From contig OY754464.1 of the NCBI GenBank assembly GCA_963575645.1, forward strand, positions 74,374,948 to 74,438,947: a DNA stretch of 64,000 bases, given 5' to 3'. Shown in pieces: positions 11,050 through 22,343 of this stretch. This stretch comes from Xanthostigma xanthostigma (taxonomy: Eukaryota; Arthropoda; Insecta; Raphidioptera; Raphidiidae). The notes under the pieces were generated by a model. That model searched no databases. It saw only the letters and a list, made by a program, of their open reading frames with translations, and was not told the DNA's origin. Each line of letters opens with the position of its first letter. Positions within the stretch are counted from its first letter, which is position 1. The position numbers were made by a program, and so were the translations under genes.

Positions 11050-11115
11050 ATGCTTTGATTAATTTTTACATGACATAGTATATCGACATACTATGTTCCA
11101 CGTCATGTAAAAAAT
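11050..11115. repeat. short palindrome next to a repeat family start
   Basis: TTACATGACATAGTATATCG is followed by its inverse, CATACTATGTTCCACGTCATGTAA. The block TTTACATGACGTGGAACATA of the 600-bp family appears here in inverted form. Confidence 0.6.
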
Positions 11116-11470
11116 GTTTTATATAATAATGCTATACTTTGAATAACGGCTTATGATTCTATTTATTTTATCAAGAAAGTTTTGTTTAAATTTTTTTTTT
11201 CGGAAATATTTTGAAAATAAAAAAAAATCAGCGGCTCTTTTGTTTTATGGATCTGTCAAAAATAAACTAGCTAGGCATGCTTTGATTAATTTTTACATGA
11301 CGTGGAACATATTATGTAGGTAACCATGGCAACGACTAGCAAATATCATATTGAGTACTAGCCATTACCCGCGTCACCTCACGCGATATCAGAAATTTTA
11401 TTTTCTTTATTATAATCAAATGTCAACATTTTTGAAGTTGGAATGGTCCCGTCGCCCAATTGGCTGGAAT
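11116..11470 (+). mobile_element. ~600-bp repeat family, partial copy 1
   Basis: It shares AAGAAAGTTTTGT, TAGGCATGCTTTGATTAATT, ACCCGCGTCAC and GGTCCCGTCGCCCAATTGGC with the copies at 17088, 30479 (minus) and 55886. The 5' third is missing. Unclassified; no protein. Confidence 0.7.
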
Positions 11471-11879
11471 TTGTGGTGAATGTTTAAAAATTCTCCAGTT
11501 CTCGTTACGTAACTGTCACATTTTACTATGTAATTTCATATATGGAAATTGAAATATCCGGAAAAGTCCTTTCAGGTGCTTGAGACACGTTTCTCTGATA
11601 CGTATTACAATACTTTAACGATTTTTCAATTGGAACGGAGCAGCTGTAAGTGGTTCTGATGTGCAATAAAACATGCACAGGAAATTCTCGGTATTCCCCG
11701 TTTTTATCATCTTTTGCAGAAGGCGGTGTTCTGCTAGAAATATAAGTAAATGCTCGTTTGAGAAACGTTTCAAGACGTTGAAGATGATCTTAATAATCTA
11801 AATGTTATATTTTAATAAATAAAATTTTCGACCAATTTTTCAGACAATATATTAACAAAAAATATATAATTAATACATT

Positions 11880-11911
11880 AACGTTTCAATCCGGATTTGG
11901 GCCTTCTTCAG
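11880..11911 (-). ncRNA. hammerhead-like motif, copy G
   Basis: Minus strand: CTGAAGA, A, GGCCC/GGATT (weak helix) around AAATCC, then GAAACGTT. The core is intact but the helix is damaged. Confidence 0.3.
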
Positions 11912-12136
11912 AATTGATCTAAAAAATATAAAAAGCAATTAATATTTAAAATCTAATTCGCTTTTTCTAGAATCTTTCAAAATTATTACTGATTATGAAA
12001 ATAGTGAAAAAATAATAACAAACAATAATTTATTATTTTTTCACTATTTTCATAATCAGTAATAATTTTGAAAGATTCTAGAAAAAGCGAATTAGATTTT
12101 AAATATTAATTGTTTTTTATATTTTTTAGATCAATT

Positions 12137-12168
12137 CTGAAGAAGGTCCAAATCCGGATTGAAACGTT
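12137..12168 (+). ncRNA. hammerhead-like motif, copy H
   Basis: Plus strand: CTGAAGA, A, GGTCC/GGATT (three Watson-Crick pairs and two wobbles) around AAATCC, then GAAACGTT. The core is intact. Confidence 0.4.
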
Positions 12169-12267
12169 AATGTATTAATTATATATTTTTTGTTAATATA
12201 TTGTCTGAAAAATTGGTCGATAATTTTATTTATTGAAGAGTTCTAATCAGACGTTAATCAAAGATTT

Positions 12268-12891
12268 GTTATATTTTAATTTAAAGTATCCGCAAAAATA
12301 TAAATATTAATTATGAGGTGATTTTTTTGCCAAAAAAACTAAAATGGGTACCTTTTTCTCTTTACTTACTATTATTTTAAAAAAAATGCAATTTTTTGAA
12401 AGTTTCATAAACTAATTTTTTTTTATTAATCATAGCCACTTGTAGAAAAATTTAGTCTAACTGCAATAAGCTAAAGAAAACTTTCTACTCTGGTCTATTA
12501 TTTAAAATGTTTTGCAAAAACTAAAAAAAAAATGTTGATGCTTGTTGGATTCAATAGTTTTTTTCAATTAGCGCTTATGGTAAATTAGAAGAAAATTCTC
12601 GAAAATTTTGTTTTTTTGCGAATTTTAAAGAAGATGCCTATCCTTTCCAAATTCTAATTCCCTAAAATATTTTTTAACTTCGCGGTACCTATTGGGATTT
12701 GGCTTAAAACTAGGACATCTGGTAACAAAGATTTAAACCAATAATACTTCACATTTTACATGCTATTAGTATTACTATATACAAAATGATTTTTAAGGTG
12801 ATTTTTCTTTTTTTAACAGCGTGTAGAAATCAAATAGACGAACAAACATTTCAAGTACCTATTTTTTTTATTAAAACTCAAAAATGCTCTG
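12268..12891. other. AT-rich sequence; 12785-12890 is a dispersed repeat
   Basis: 12785-12890 (TTTAACAGCGTGTAGAAATC, then AAATAGACGAACAAACATTTC) recurs at 44425-44515. No gene is seen. The LTR fragment begins directly after this repeat. Confidence 0.5.
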
Positions 12892-13242
12892 GCATTACGA
12901 CATAAATTATTCAGTTATAATGTGAAGATAAATAAACTTTAGTAAGTGCAATTATATAAATCTGGTTTTACATAAATGATAAATAATAGCCAAGTGTGCT
13001 GATAAACTTTGTGTTGTGTTCCTGTGTTATAAATATTTTGTGTACATAATTTAGTGATTATATTCTGTGTTACTTAGTCTTTTATTTTATTATTTAGAAC
13101 TGTCGTTATTTTATTTCTGTTAATGTTATTACTTCTGTTAAGTTAAAGAAGTACGCTTTCGTTTGTGTGTTTAACTGTTTTGTTAAACATTTATTATTGT
13201 AAATAAATAATTTCCAACACGGACTATAACAGTTTCGTTACA
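12892..13242 (+). mobile_element. LTR fragment, 3' portion
   Basis: CTCTGGCATTACGACATAAA through GTTTCGTTACA. The same text occurs at 14100-14320, the 3' part also at 36600-36761, and inverted at 53772-53950. The ...CGTTACA end suits an LTR of the TGTAAC...TTACA kind. Its last part is T/A-rich and contains repeated TGTTTAACTG-like blocks. No internal region of a retroelement adjoins it. Confidence 0.6.
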
Positions 13243-13789
13243 ATATGAACAGTTTGGCAAGAGTGTAAGAGAAAATATTCGGAGAATGGATATAAAATTT
13301 GTAGTGAATTGTAAACGTTTCACCTAAATTAAAAGTCAAGATATTAAGAATTCTTTCAGACAAATACCTATTTGACGAATGCAATATTGCAGTGAAAATA
13401 AACGACCCGTCAGCTATATGCAAATTGTTTTATTTCTTATGTCAGCACCCGTTATTCTGCTGTTTTCACGTCGTAAGTCTTTTGTTAGTGCAATAAATTC
13501 GCACATTCTATTTCGTTTGCTGAACATTCCAAATTAAACTTGAACAAAACAAACAAGATTATGTTTTATTAAAAGTCATACCTTTATGCAGGTAAGATCT
13601 AATTTAATTTTACATTACAACATGTAAAAGCGATATGTAAACAGCAGATATAAGGCTGCGACAGGATTTTCTGATATAACTTTCAGCTTTAAATCTAATT
13701 TTAAGAATGTCACTTGTTTCCAGCTATGGAAATATCTATTAGTTGAAAACAAATTACATTCTTATATCTAGACCAGAAATCGAGCATTA
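13243..13789. other. no gene seen
   Basis: AT-rich. The open frame at 13238-13423 overlaps the LTR end and looks accidental. Confidence 0.5.
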
Positions 13790-13959
13790 AATTATTAGAA
13801 AAAAAACGAGTGTTCTTTAGACCACACTACTGAAGTAAAACTTCTTCCTGCCATAATTATTTTAAATATCTGTATTAAGAATACCTAATGCGTAAATATC
13901 TCAAATTTGCTCATGTTAAATTCATAAACGAACAATAATATGCAGTCGGTTCGTCTCAA

Positions 13960-14330
13960 AGTTTATCGAACACAAGAAATCTTGATTTGTTCAGAACATT
14001 CGATATAAACGTGGGCCGAAACTATATAAGGCGAGCAGAGTGGGCAAGTGAGTCAGTCAGTTATTTGAGCTGTTCGTGAGTTGTGTTGATATACAGTGCT
14101 CTGGCATTACGACATAAATTTTACTGTGGAAATAAATTAACTTTAGTGAGTGGTTTTACATAAATGATTTATAGTTAATAGACAAGTGTGGTGATAAACT
14201 TTGTGTTGTGTTCCTGTGATGTAAATATTCTGTGTACATAATTTAATGGGTCTATATTCTCTGTTACTTAGTCTTTTATTTTATAATTTAGAACTATTAG
14301 TTTTGTTGTGTGAAACCTCACTCTGTAGCA
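13960..14330 (+). mobile_element. LTR fragment, promoter portion
   Basis: It overlaps in sequence with the fragment at 12892 (CTCTGGCATTACGACATAAA, GTGGTGATAAACTTTGTGTT, GTGTACATAATTTA) and extends further 5', adding a promoter region. Confidence 0.6.
14022..14062 (+). promoter_or_regulatory. TATA box and arthropod-type initiator of an LTR
   Basis: TATATAAGG at about 14023 is followed some 30 bp downstream by AGTCAGTCAGTT, which contains the arthropod TCAGT initiator. It is the likely transcription start of the LTR fragment. No intact element follows. Confidence 0.55.
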
Positions 14331-14760
14331 CATATCTACAAAGACGAAATGTTTAAAATATAATTTTTGATTAATTAATAAGCAAAATATGTATATATAT
14401 TTATGAGCATAATTTATAATACACTTAAAATGATTTATTAACTAACCTACATTATTTCCCGTTACAAAATGCAGCAAAATTCGATGAAATATATTTTTGA
14501 TACAAAAAAACAGTTGTTTTCATTTTAAACGTCAAATAGTTGTATTAATGCTCCGTCTTTATCGCACTCACTAACTTATATCTCACTCTCAACTCCGTTC
14601 GCCTCGAACGATCACGCACCGTCGCGATGATGCACTTCCGTAAACGATTTCGTCAGGCATCGCGATTATGCACTTCCGTAAACGATTTCGTCAGGCATTT
14701 ACCAGCTTACTCCCCAAGTCAAGCGTGCCTAAAAAAGTTTTACTTCAAAAAACATCGGTA

Positions 14761-16064
14761 TCAAACCCAATTGGCAAAATAGTGAAACAAAACTGACAAA
14801 ACTGTCTTCATTGAAGGTTAAAAATATTTATTTACAAAAAGAAACGTCAACAAAAGCACACTAAAAAGTACTTCTCTAATAATAATGAAAAATGAAGTAA
14901 TAAAATAAATAACGAAAAACAAACGAATTATAAAACAACAATAACTACATTAAACTATAACTATTCGTGGAGTGAATTGGGAATTTCAAACCGGTATGTC
15001 TCGAATCGAAAAATCTTTCCTACAAAAACTGTAGAGTCGAGCTCCCTCACAGATGTCTATTTGTTTCTATATTTATGTAACTATATTATTTATGTCACGC
15101 ACTGTTCATTTTGAGTAATAAGAATCTTCTCGTTTTGAATTGTAAGTATAATGAAACTCAAATATTTTCCCAAGTTTTGAGAGAAACATTTTGTCAGTTT
15201 TCATTAGACTTTTGACTTGCAAGTTTCATGAAAACTCACTACCAAAAAGTTCTTTTGTCGAACGACGTGTTACCCAAAAGTATACAAAAGTCCAGTTATA
15301 GGTTATCGTAATATTTTTCCCAGAAGACCCATCTTTAATATTTTTGACAGATTTATTAAAACTTTCTGACACTATGATATAACGGATGTTGATACATGTG
15401 TCTGCCTTTTATCAATAATTATCATTTTCGTATAAGTTTTTGCAGTTTGAAGAAATAAAAGGATCACGCTCATATATTGAAAAACGAAATAAATATTTTT
15501 TTAAGCACTTTTGTTAAAATGGACTAAAAAGAGACTTCTGAAATTTGATTTTTTTTTATTATTTTAGAACATTTAAAAAAAAAACGAAGTATATCTATTT
15601 TAATTTATAAAAATGTATCTAATTAAATATGGCGCCATCTAGAGGGCGTAAAGTCATGCACTAAATGATTTTTTTTAATTATGCCGTGTTGGGTATCCAA
15701 CCTAAAAAAATTAAATGCGAATCTAAATTAGAACCCCAAAATGATTTAATAAATTGTAACTTCCAAAACTAGGACCCGACTACTGAAAAATCACGCTCTA
15801 GAAAGTAAGAAACAAAACATTATTCTCATCTGAAACTGTACAAACTATTCGATAAGAATTAATTATTATTAAAGATAGCCAAAATATTACAATATTAAGT
15901 GAACACACAAACTGTAATAATTATAAAAGTGTTTTAATTACTTAATGTTATTTTCCAGCATCGTTACTCACTACATTTAACTGTCGACTAATTAAATTTC
16001 TACTGTCTATATTAATTATGTCTATCATTGATATTGCTAAACAGTATCTACTTGAAAAAACGGA
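14761..16064. other. no gene seen
   Basis: AT-rich. I see no repeat boundaries, RNA genes or convincing open frames. Confidence 0.5.
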
Positions 16065-16640
16065 AAGGATCCCGCAAAAACCTTATGGGATTTGGTTATC
16101 GGTTAAATTGATCGAAAATTTATTTATTTTATAGTTTAAATGTCACTAAGAAAAACTGCCCATGGGCGCACAGCCTAAAAACCAATAGATTTTTAGCTAC
16201 AGATATGTTTAGCGAGGTTTTAGATATAGGGAATAGGGATATACATTGAATTCACAATCTTAAAAAATCCTAAGCTCTAGAAATATGTTTCCGAGTGCGC
16301 TGAATCCGAATATGACACTATCATTTTATTGAAGAGTTCTAATCAGACGTTAATCAAAGATTTGATTACTATTTTATACACCTTCCAACATTACCTAATG
16401 TTCGACTATGTTTCTATTTCTAAATAAAAGCACAAAAGTTGAACATGGAACATGTTTGTGAATTCAATGGATATCCCTATATCTAAAATCTTGCTCAACA
16501 TATCTGTAGCTAAAAATCTATCGGTTATTAGGCTATGCGCCCATGGACACTTTTTCTTAGTAACCTTTAAACTATAAACTAAAACCATTTTCAATCAATT
16601 TAATCTAGAACCAAATCCCATAAGGTTTGTGAGAGATCCT
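16065..16640. mobile_element. imperfect foldback element
   Basis: The left arm (16065-16255: GGATCCCGCAAAAACCTTAT, then CCATGGGCGCACAGCC) is inverted in the right arm (16450-16640). Between them lies TTGAAGAGTTCTAATCAGAC (16328-16363), the outer end of the hammerhead-like foldback family, so one repeat sits within the other. The open frame at 16406-16594 is arm sequence. Confidence 0.65.
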
Positions 16641-17087
16641 TGATCGGTTTCATCAACCTGTAGTTTCTCGAACCAGTGCTTTTTTTCATATCTGTATTGC
16701 AAGCGCTTTTATGACAATGGTTATTTCCGTAAAACGTTTTATACAAAGAAACCATATTTTTTTTTGTCAAGTTAACCATTAAATAAATTCACACAATATC
16801 GTTGCATTATCCATTCCCGTAATTAGCGATGTAATTAAGGGGAGTTTTTAACGACGCTTATAAAACAAGATTATTCAGTTGTTTCAAAAATGCAACGTCA
16901 ACCTAAACAGATCATGCATTCATTAATAATATATAATCTTAAAACCCCTCACAAATTGTCGCTGAACCAGAATCTCTCAAACAAGGTTTCTTTTCCGGTA
17001 GGGTTAAAGACTATGTGCACGGGGGGGGGGGCTGACAGATCGCGTCATAGGCAATGGTCGACAACCGTTGCTTTTATCTTTTCGTTT
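16641..17087. other. no gene seen
   Basis: Contains an open frame at 16890-17090 that runs through a G homopolymer near 17022 into a repeat. It has no recognisable domain. Confidence 0.5.
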
Positions 17088-17634
17088 TGAGGTCCCCCGA
17101 ATTCAAAAAAATCCATTTTTGGAAAAACTCTGTGCGTCGACTGTTTGTCTGTGAACACGATACAGGTCAAACGGATGAACGGATTGAAACCAAATTTTGG
17201 GAGGATGTTTGATACGTAAATATAAAGAGCCTTATTGTTTTTGGGGGAAATCGGCGCACGCGCAAAAGTAATGTATGATATAACATTGTTTTTTATATAA
17301 TAATAGTATACTTTTCATAACGGTTTTTATTTTTTTAAGAAAGTTTTGTAGAAAAACATTTTCTAAACTTTATAGTTTCGAAAATATTTTGAAAATAAAA
17401 AAAATCATCTGTACTTTTGTTTTGTAGATCTGTCAGAAAGAAAACTAGTTAAGCATGCTTTAATTAATTTTTACATGACGTGGAACATATTATTAAGGAA
17501 ACCATGGCAACGAATATCAAATTGAATACTAGCCATTACCCGCGTCACCTTACGCGATATTCTCTTTATTATACTATATCAAATGCCAATATTTTTGGAG
17601 GTGTAATGGTCCCGTCGTCCAATTGGCTGGATTT
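17088..17634 (+). mobile_element. ~600-bp repeat family, copy 2
   Basis: It starts GAGGTCCCCCGAATTC and contains TGTTTGTCTGTGAACACGAT, ATCGGCGCACGCGC and CCATTACCCGCGTCACC, ending GGTCCCGTCGTCCAATTGGC. Same order as the copy at 55886. Confidence 0.75.
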
Positions 17635-18099
17635 TTTAAAAATATTCAAGCGGTGTTGAGAACCTCTGATATGCGTTTGACTAACAATCTGGATATTCGC
17701 CATTTATCACATTCTTATAATAACGAGTAGGTAGCGGAGCGGCCCTTGCGTCTGTCGCATCATTGTCTGTTATTCATGATGGCGCGCAGAGATGCACACC
17801 CCAGGCGCTTCTACTATTCACAGGGGATCAGAAGGCAATAAATAATTTTAATAAAACAATAACCAATTTTGGAATGATGATGAATCAAAGCATGATTTAT
17901 GTTCAGAACAAGGGAATACGAGTTACGAGAAACTGATTTTTCCAATATTGGAAAAGTTATTTATAATACATATGAAACGATGCACACCGTGAAAAGAAAA
18001 AAACGAAGTAATGATAAATTTATACATTTTTTATATTATTATGTTATCATTTTGTAAACAATTGTTTATACTCACAATTATATAATAATAATAATAACT
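17635..18099. other. no gene seen
   Basis: Nothing recognised apart from AT-rich sequence. Confidence 0.5.
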
Positions 18100-18435
18100 A
18101 GCGTGACCTGTGCGAATTATTCGCACTAAATAAGTATAATAATTATCACTTTAAAAATTATTTTTAAAATATGATTGCAGGTATTTAATTCGTTTCTAAT
18201 TTTGCACACTGCTTATAACGTTCTTCTTTTCGTTGTATTACAATATGAAGCTCAGATGACAGATCGAAGTGTTGACGTTGTTTCAAAATTAAAGTCGTCA
18301 GATGGCAGACGTTGTTGCTGTTAATTAATTAATTTACAAAAACAGAAGCAATAATAAATTTTTTAGTTGTCGATGTCAGTAGAGCAAGCAATTATCTGTA
18401 AAATGATATATAATTTATGTGGAGAAATTGTGTGG
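18100..18435 (+). repeat. dispersed repeat; inverted copy at 47230-47775
   Basis: It begins ACTAGCGTGACCTGTGCGAA with the short palindrome GTGCGAATTATTCGCAC. It contains CAGATCGAAGTGTTGACGTT and ends TTATGTGGAGAAATTGTG. The copy at 47230-47775 has the same ends with an internally duplicated middle. Confidence 0.7.
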
Positions 18436-18509
18436 TTTTTTCTAAAAAGGGAGGCAAACATCTTAACATTAACGTATTAATATATATGATAATAATAATA
18501 TTAAAAGTC

Positions 18510-18750
18510 AGTTTCTCAACCCTATGTCATAACAGACGCCATTCGCACCATTACTATTTTTTTTCTACCACACTTCCCGTTATTTTCTACATTTTTAAAC
18601 TTCGATTTAATTTATAGAAATAGGCGAATGAAGAAATTTTAGGACATTAGGATAAGGCATGCATAGGAGTTTGACAGGTAATCGGCCATGGACTTGAATA
18701 AGGAACCATCTCGATATTTATCTGGAATTATTGAGAGAAACCATGGAGGA
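18510..18750 (+). repeat. dispersed repeat (copies at 41795, 59085)
   Basis: TATGTCATAACAGACGCCAT through TAATCGGCCATGGACTTGAA. Matched by 41795-42030 on the same strand and, for its first half, by 59085-59215 inverted. Confidence 0.7.
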
Positions 18751-19773
18751 TCTCTACAAGATGGCCGGTACAGGAATTACGAGTACTTATAATCAATGAA
18801 ATTTTTAAATCAATATGTAAATATTTTACGATTAAAGTATTTTATGTATTTTCAACTAGTTTTTTCTGGAATGCAAATCGAATTGCTGTGGGGTTTAAGA
18901 GTATTAGTCTGAGGTCTTATTTCTTTGTCACAGGAAGAATGATGTCTTCCTTTACAATTTACGATCGCCTGCACCCTGCATGACCCTCCTAACTTCTCGG
19001 CCATCTTCAGAGCTGCAGCGAAACCGGAGTGTTTTGAAAAAATGAGGAAAATGAAACAACTTGACATAAAAGACTAAATGCATTTCTCTCTAAAAGGCAA
19101 AACCCGCTGAGATAGATGATTGATATTATTTCAATACCCTCCGAATTATTTTTTTCTTCGTTTAGTTTGTTTTACTTTTGCGTACCAGATAACATTTTAA
19201 TCTCCGCACGAATCCTAAAGAATGACTGAAAATGATTTTTCGTCTATTTTAGTAGCAATGGAAAGAGACCGCACTGTCGACCTTCTGCCTCGAGATAACT
19301 TTCTACTACGCGAACAAGTCGAAAAAATTATATTATACCAACTATTTTAAATCTAAAGAAATTAGCAGTATCCAGAAGTCCTATCCTTTTTAATTCGATA
19401 TAAAAATTATTAATTTCATTATGAGCACACCTAGATTAGTTAACCTCTTCGGACCTGAATTTTGTATTTTTGAAACACAAAATATTTTTTAGGATGTTGG
19501 GTGTAATAATTAAGGTATATAAATATTCAGTGAAAAACTAAAATTAAAATTTACAGGATTTAGGAAAATCCTATGCCCATTATAATGGCTAGCAGGTTAA
19601 AAACATTTTTTTTACGGCAGCATAGGATGTTACTTTTTAAATATAATTAGTAAAGTTAACATCATAAATTTAAAATAAATATCCGCACAATAAAAATAAA
19701 TTACAACATTAAAATACGTAAGGTATAGTAAATAAAACATAGGTAATCGAATGATACAGCTTTGCGTGAATCA
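18751..19773. other. no gene seen
   Basis: The open frame at 18852-19067 is unrecognised and has no supporting context. Confidence 0.5.
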
Positions 19774-19972
19774 ATGACTGCGGTCAACACTTGACTCGAT
19801 ATTTCTACCCACACACGTAGTATTGCTTTGGCATGCCTACATCTTAGATAAGCCCTAAGCACAATAAAATTATAAATATTTTATTGTGCTTAGGGCTTAT
19901 CGGAGATGTAAACATGCCAAAGCAATACTGTGTGTGTGGGTAGAAATATCGAGTCAAGTGTAGACCGCAGTC
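19774..19972. repeat. ~100-bp-arm palindrome
   Basis: GACTGCGGTCAACACTTGAC runs to the centre (AAAATTATAAATATTTT) and returns inverted to 19972. One arm with its outer flank is also found at about 39330-39490, without the palindrome. Confidence 0.8.
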
Positions 19973-20641
19973 ATGGATATTTAATTACGCTGACCTAAAT
20001 TACACCCGTTAGAATAGTACGTCTATTGAAATGACCGCCAGAACCGAAGGGGTTAAAACAAAAAAAAATCATGATTTTGTTGTCGTTCCATTGTGCTCAA
20101 ACGTGTCTGACTGCATCCCGTACAGCCTTCACGTATCGTCAGGGGAATGTGTATAGTGAGAGTGTGTGTGGAAGTGGGTTTCGAACTGGGGGCCCGCGGT
20201 GTGAAACACAATTTCCGTATCCCGCCTGAACCTCGTTTGTTTGTCATGAAATGTCCTTCGACACTTTAACACTGTATATATGTAGCTCAACGGCGACTGA
20301 TATCGTGCAGTCACGGGATCTGACAAAATTAATTTACAATTTTATTTAATTCCAATATGACCTAAAATCAATGAGAAGGTATTTAAACAGACATATTGAT
20401 TTGCGATAAATTAGAATGCCCACCATTGAAGATTGTATATCTTATATGATATATACAGGGTTACCGGTAGTTGCTCGTATTCCTCTCTTGAGAAGAAACT
20501 ATGACTAATTTGGAATGATTTAACCTCAATCATTTAGAGGTCGGACATGCGTCATTTTCGAGAAAATCAACTTCGGTTTTCTTTTTACAAAAATCCGAAT
20601 TATATTATTCGCATTTCGGATAAACTATAAAGTATAATAAA
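19973..20641. other. no gene seen; outer flank of dispersed repeat
   Basis: 19973-20050 (TTAATTACGCTGACCTAAAT and on) corresponds, inverted, to the flank at about 39290-39365. The overlapping open frames at 20053-20326 are not recognised. Confidence 0.5.
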
Positions 20642-21000
20642 AGCTTAACAATAATAATGTTTATTGTTACAATATTATATCTTTGTCTACGACGTCAATG
20701 TGAATTGTTTAAGTCACTGTAAGCGTAGTACTATTACACTTACAGTGTGTCATTCAACATTAAATGACTCAGCAAAAATAACTCCGTACGTGCAAAATTC
20801 ACTAGTGCCTCTGTGGCCTGCACTGTGTGCGCTCTGTAAATGTGCCAATGCAACAGTACAGAACAGCTCAGCACAGAGCAATGGCGTTCAGAGTGAGTCA
20901 TTCACAAAAAAAAGAGCGACTCGCTCCGCTTCGAGAAAGGAGTCGTTCATTATGAACGACTCGCTCAGGAGCGACAAATCATACTCAATTATTTAGTGTA
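20642..21000 (+). mobile_element. hAT-like MITE, copy lacking its left end
   Basis: It matches 56985-57320: CTACGACGTCAATGTGAATT, the AACAGCTCAGCACAGAG block and the right end GAGTCGTTCATTATGAACGA then CTCGCTCAGGAGCGACA. The complete copy at 56731 shows the true left end, which is absent here. The open frame at 20664-20996 is repeat sequence. Confidence 0.7.
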
Positions 21001-21226
21001 CAGTATACACCTAGATTTGGACCGTACTGTAGTACAATTATAAAGAGATTAGAATTTTGTTACCCAACTTAACAATACTAAGATGGAAGCGCGAAATAAC
21101 TTTTAGATAGGACACTAAGAACAAAGAAAAAAAACATAGAATTTAATAGTATATTACATCACAAGCGCCGAGGGCATCATGACGCGCAGGGCCGAGATTT
21201 CAACTTTTAAGGCCCGTGTGGTGTAT

Positions 21227-21875
21227 ACGATTTTTCTTCATATCCGCTCGAAAGTACGTACTTTCGTCAGCAGGGACGAGAGATTGACATTTACTTCCGG
21301 GTGGAAAACATTTTTCATGCGTATTTATACTCGTAACTAGGGACTATTTATTCTGTCGCTATGACAACTTGTTTACCGCTGTCATTACTGTTACTACCTC
21401 TAACCTTAAAAATATTTATTAATGTTGTTTTGTCGTCAGTTAAGATAATATTAAAGTATTTATAAAGTCAATTCAATAACCTATCAGTAAAAATGAAAAA
21501 TATGTTGCCATCTGATGAATCTAGATGAGGAAGATGTTATACGAGATTTCGATGCAGAAGCGCGATTAATAATAAATACAGATACGTTGCCAAAGAAATC
21601 TGTTGATCGATACAATCTTGTTTACGACTCGTACAAAAAGTGGCAGAGAGAACACAAAACTTCACTGTCAAACTCTGAAGAAAGTAATTTGATTGTGTAT
21701 TTTAAGGACCTAACTAAAAAATAAATAGTCCCTAGTTACGAGTATAAATACGCATGAGAAATTGTTTCCTCCCGTCGTTATAGAGGGAGTAAATGTTAAA
21801 CTTTCGTCCCTGTTATAAGGGACGAAAGTACGTACTTTCGATCGAGGTATGAAGAAAAATTATATTGAGTCCGTA
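21227..21875 (+). mobile_element. TIR element carrying a recombinase gene fragment
   Basis: Inverted repeats of about 120 bp (21230-21351 and 21721-21855) bound a 370-bp interior. The innermost 36 bp of each arm (CATGCGTATTTATACTCGTA then ACTAGGGACTATTTAT) are perfect inverse copies. Farther out the arms share GAAAGTACGTACTTTCG and TTTTTCTTCATA. The interior begins with leader-like sequence and then a gene fragment at 21493-21724. This is the layout of a Pack-type non-autonomous element that has picked up part of a gene. The ends match no superfamily I can name. Confidence 0.7.
21493..21724 (+). pseudogene. N-terminal fragment of Crypton-like tyrosine recombinase
   Basis: The frame 21515-21724 encodes 69 residues, with an acidic start (DEEDVIRDFDAEARL), then LPKKSVDRYNLVYDSYKKW and a VYFKDLTKK end. 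The LPxKS...RY...Y..W followed by a YF..L helix is the usual opening of the N-terminal DNA-binding domain of the tyrosine recombinases in insect Crypton-type elements and their domesticated relatives. A likely original start lies upstream at 21493 (ATGAAAAATATG), but one extra A near 21520 breaks that frame. The catalytic domain with its R-H-R-Y residues is absent. The frame ends in TAA exactly where the right inverted repeat begins, so the fragment was cut by the element. Family assignment is from memory of the domain's appearance and is moderately secure. Confidence 0.5.
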
Positions 21876-22343
21876 ATTATTGTGGGTACATGGCAGTAGA
21901 AAAACGCAGTGATATTTCTGTCGATCACTGTATATGCATAGACATCTCAGTTTTGTTCAGCTCGAATCCCTTGCTTTAAATAAAAAATGAGAACGCGGGG
22001 CTTCCTTTTGTTGAAAGGTCCTGCAGGGCAAGGATTCTGTTATATAATATAAATACTATAAACAGTAATGCAGACACTCTCTTAATATTTGCATCTGTAA
22101 AACATGTCTGACAGTATTGTCTGTCGGGGAATCCCATTTTCTATACTCACCTCTTCCATAATATTAAGCAGGTGTTTTCATATTTATAAAAGGTGCCTTC
22201 ATATTCAATCCAAAAAGCACTGCGCCGATGATCTCTAAGCTGTCGAGCGTCTATAAACTACAATCTGTCAATTCAATTCATTTTGTCCGTTGTCATTTAC
22301 CGTTGTAAAATTTATTATTTATTATTATTTATTAGTTTAGTAA
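21876..22343. other. no gene seen
   Basis: AT-rich. The 8 bp before 22344 form the left target duplication of the hAT element. Confidence 0.5.

Larger units (their letters stand above)
11814..12267. mobile_element. foldback element with hammerhead-like motifs (copy 3)
   Basis: Near-perfect arms run from ATAAATAAAATTTTCGACCA through TTTCAGACAATATATTAACA to the centre near 12010-12020, and back. The right end continues into GAGTTCTAATCAGACGTTAATC, the outer end shared with 5401, 10527 and 16328. Each arm has one hammerhead-like motif (11880-11911 and 12137-12168). Confidence 0.75.
13790..14760. repeat. dispersed repeat, interrupted by LTR fragment
   Basis: The block at 13798-13865 (ACCACACTACTGAAGTAAAA, then CTTCTTCCTGCC) and the block at 14550-14720 (CCAGCTTACTCCCCAAGT and neighbours) recur inverted at 43100-43700. 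The second block has a direct duplication of ATGCACTTCCGTAAACGATT near 14625 and 14667. An LTR fragment lies between them. Confidence 0.55.
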
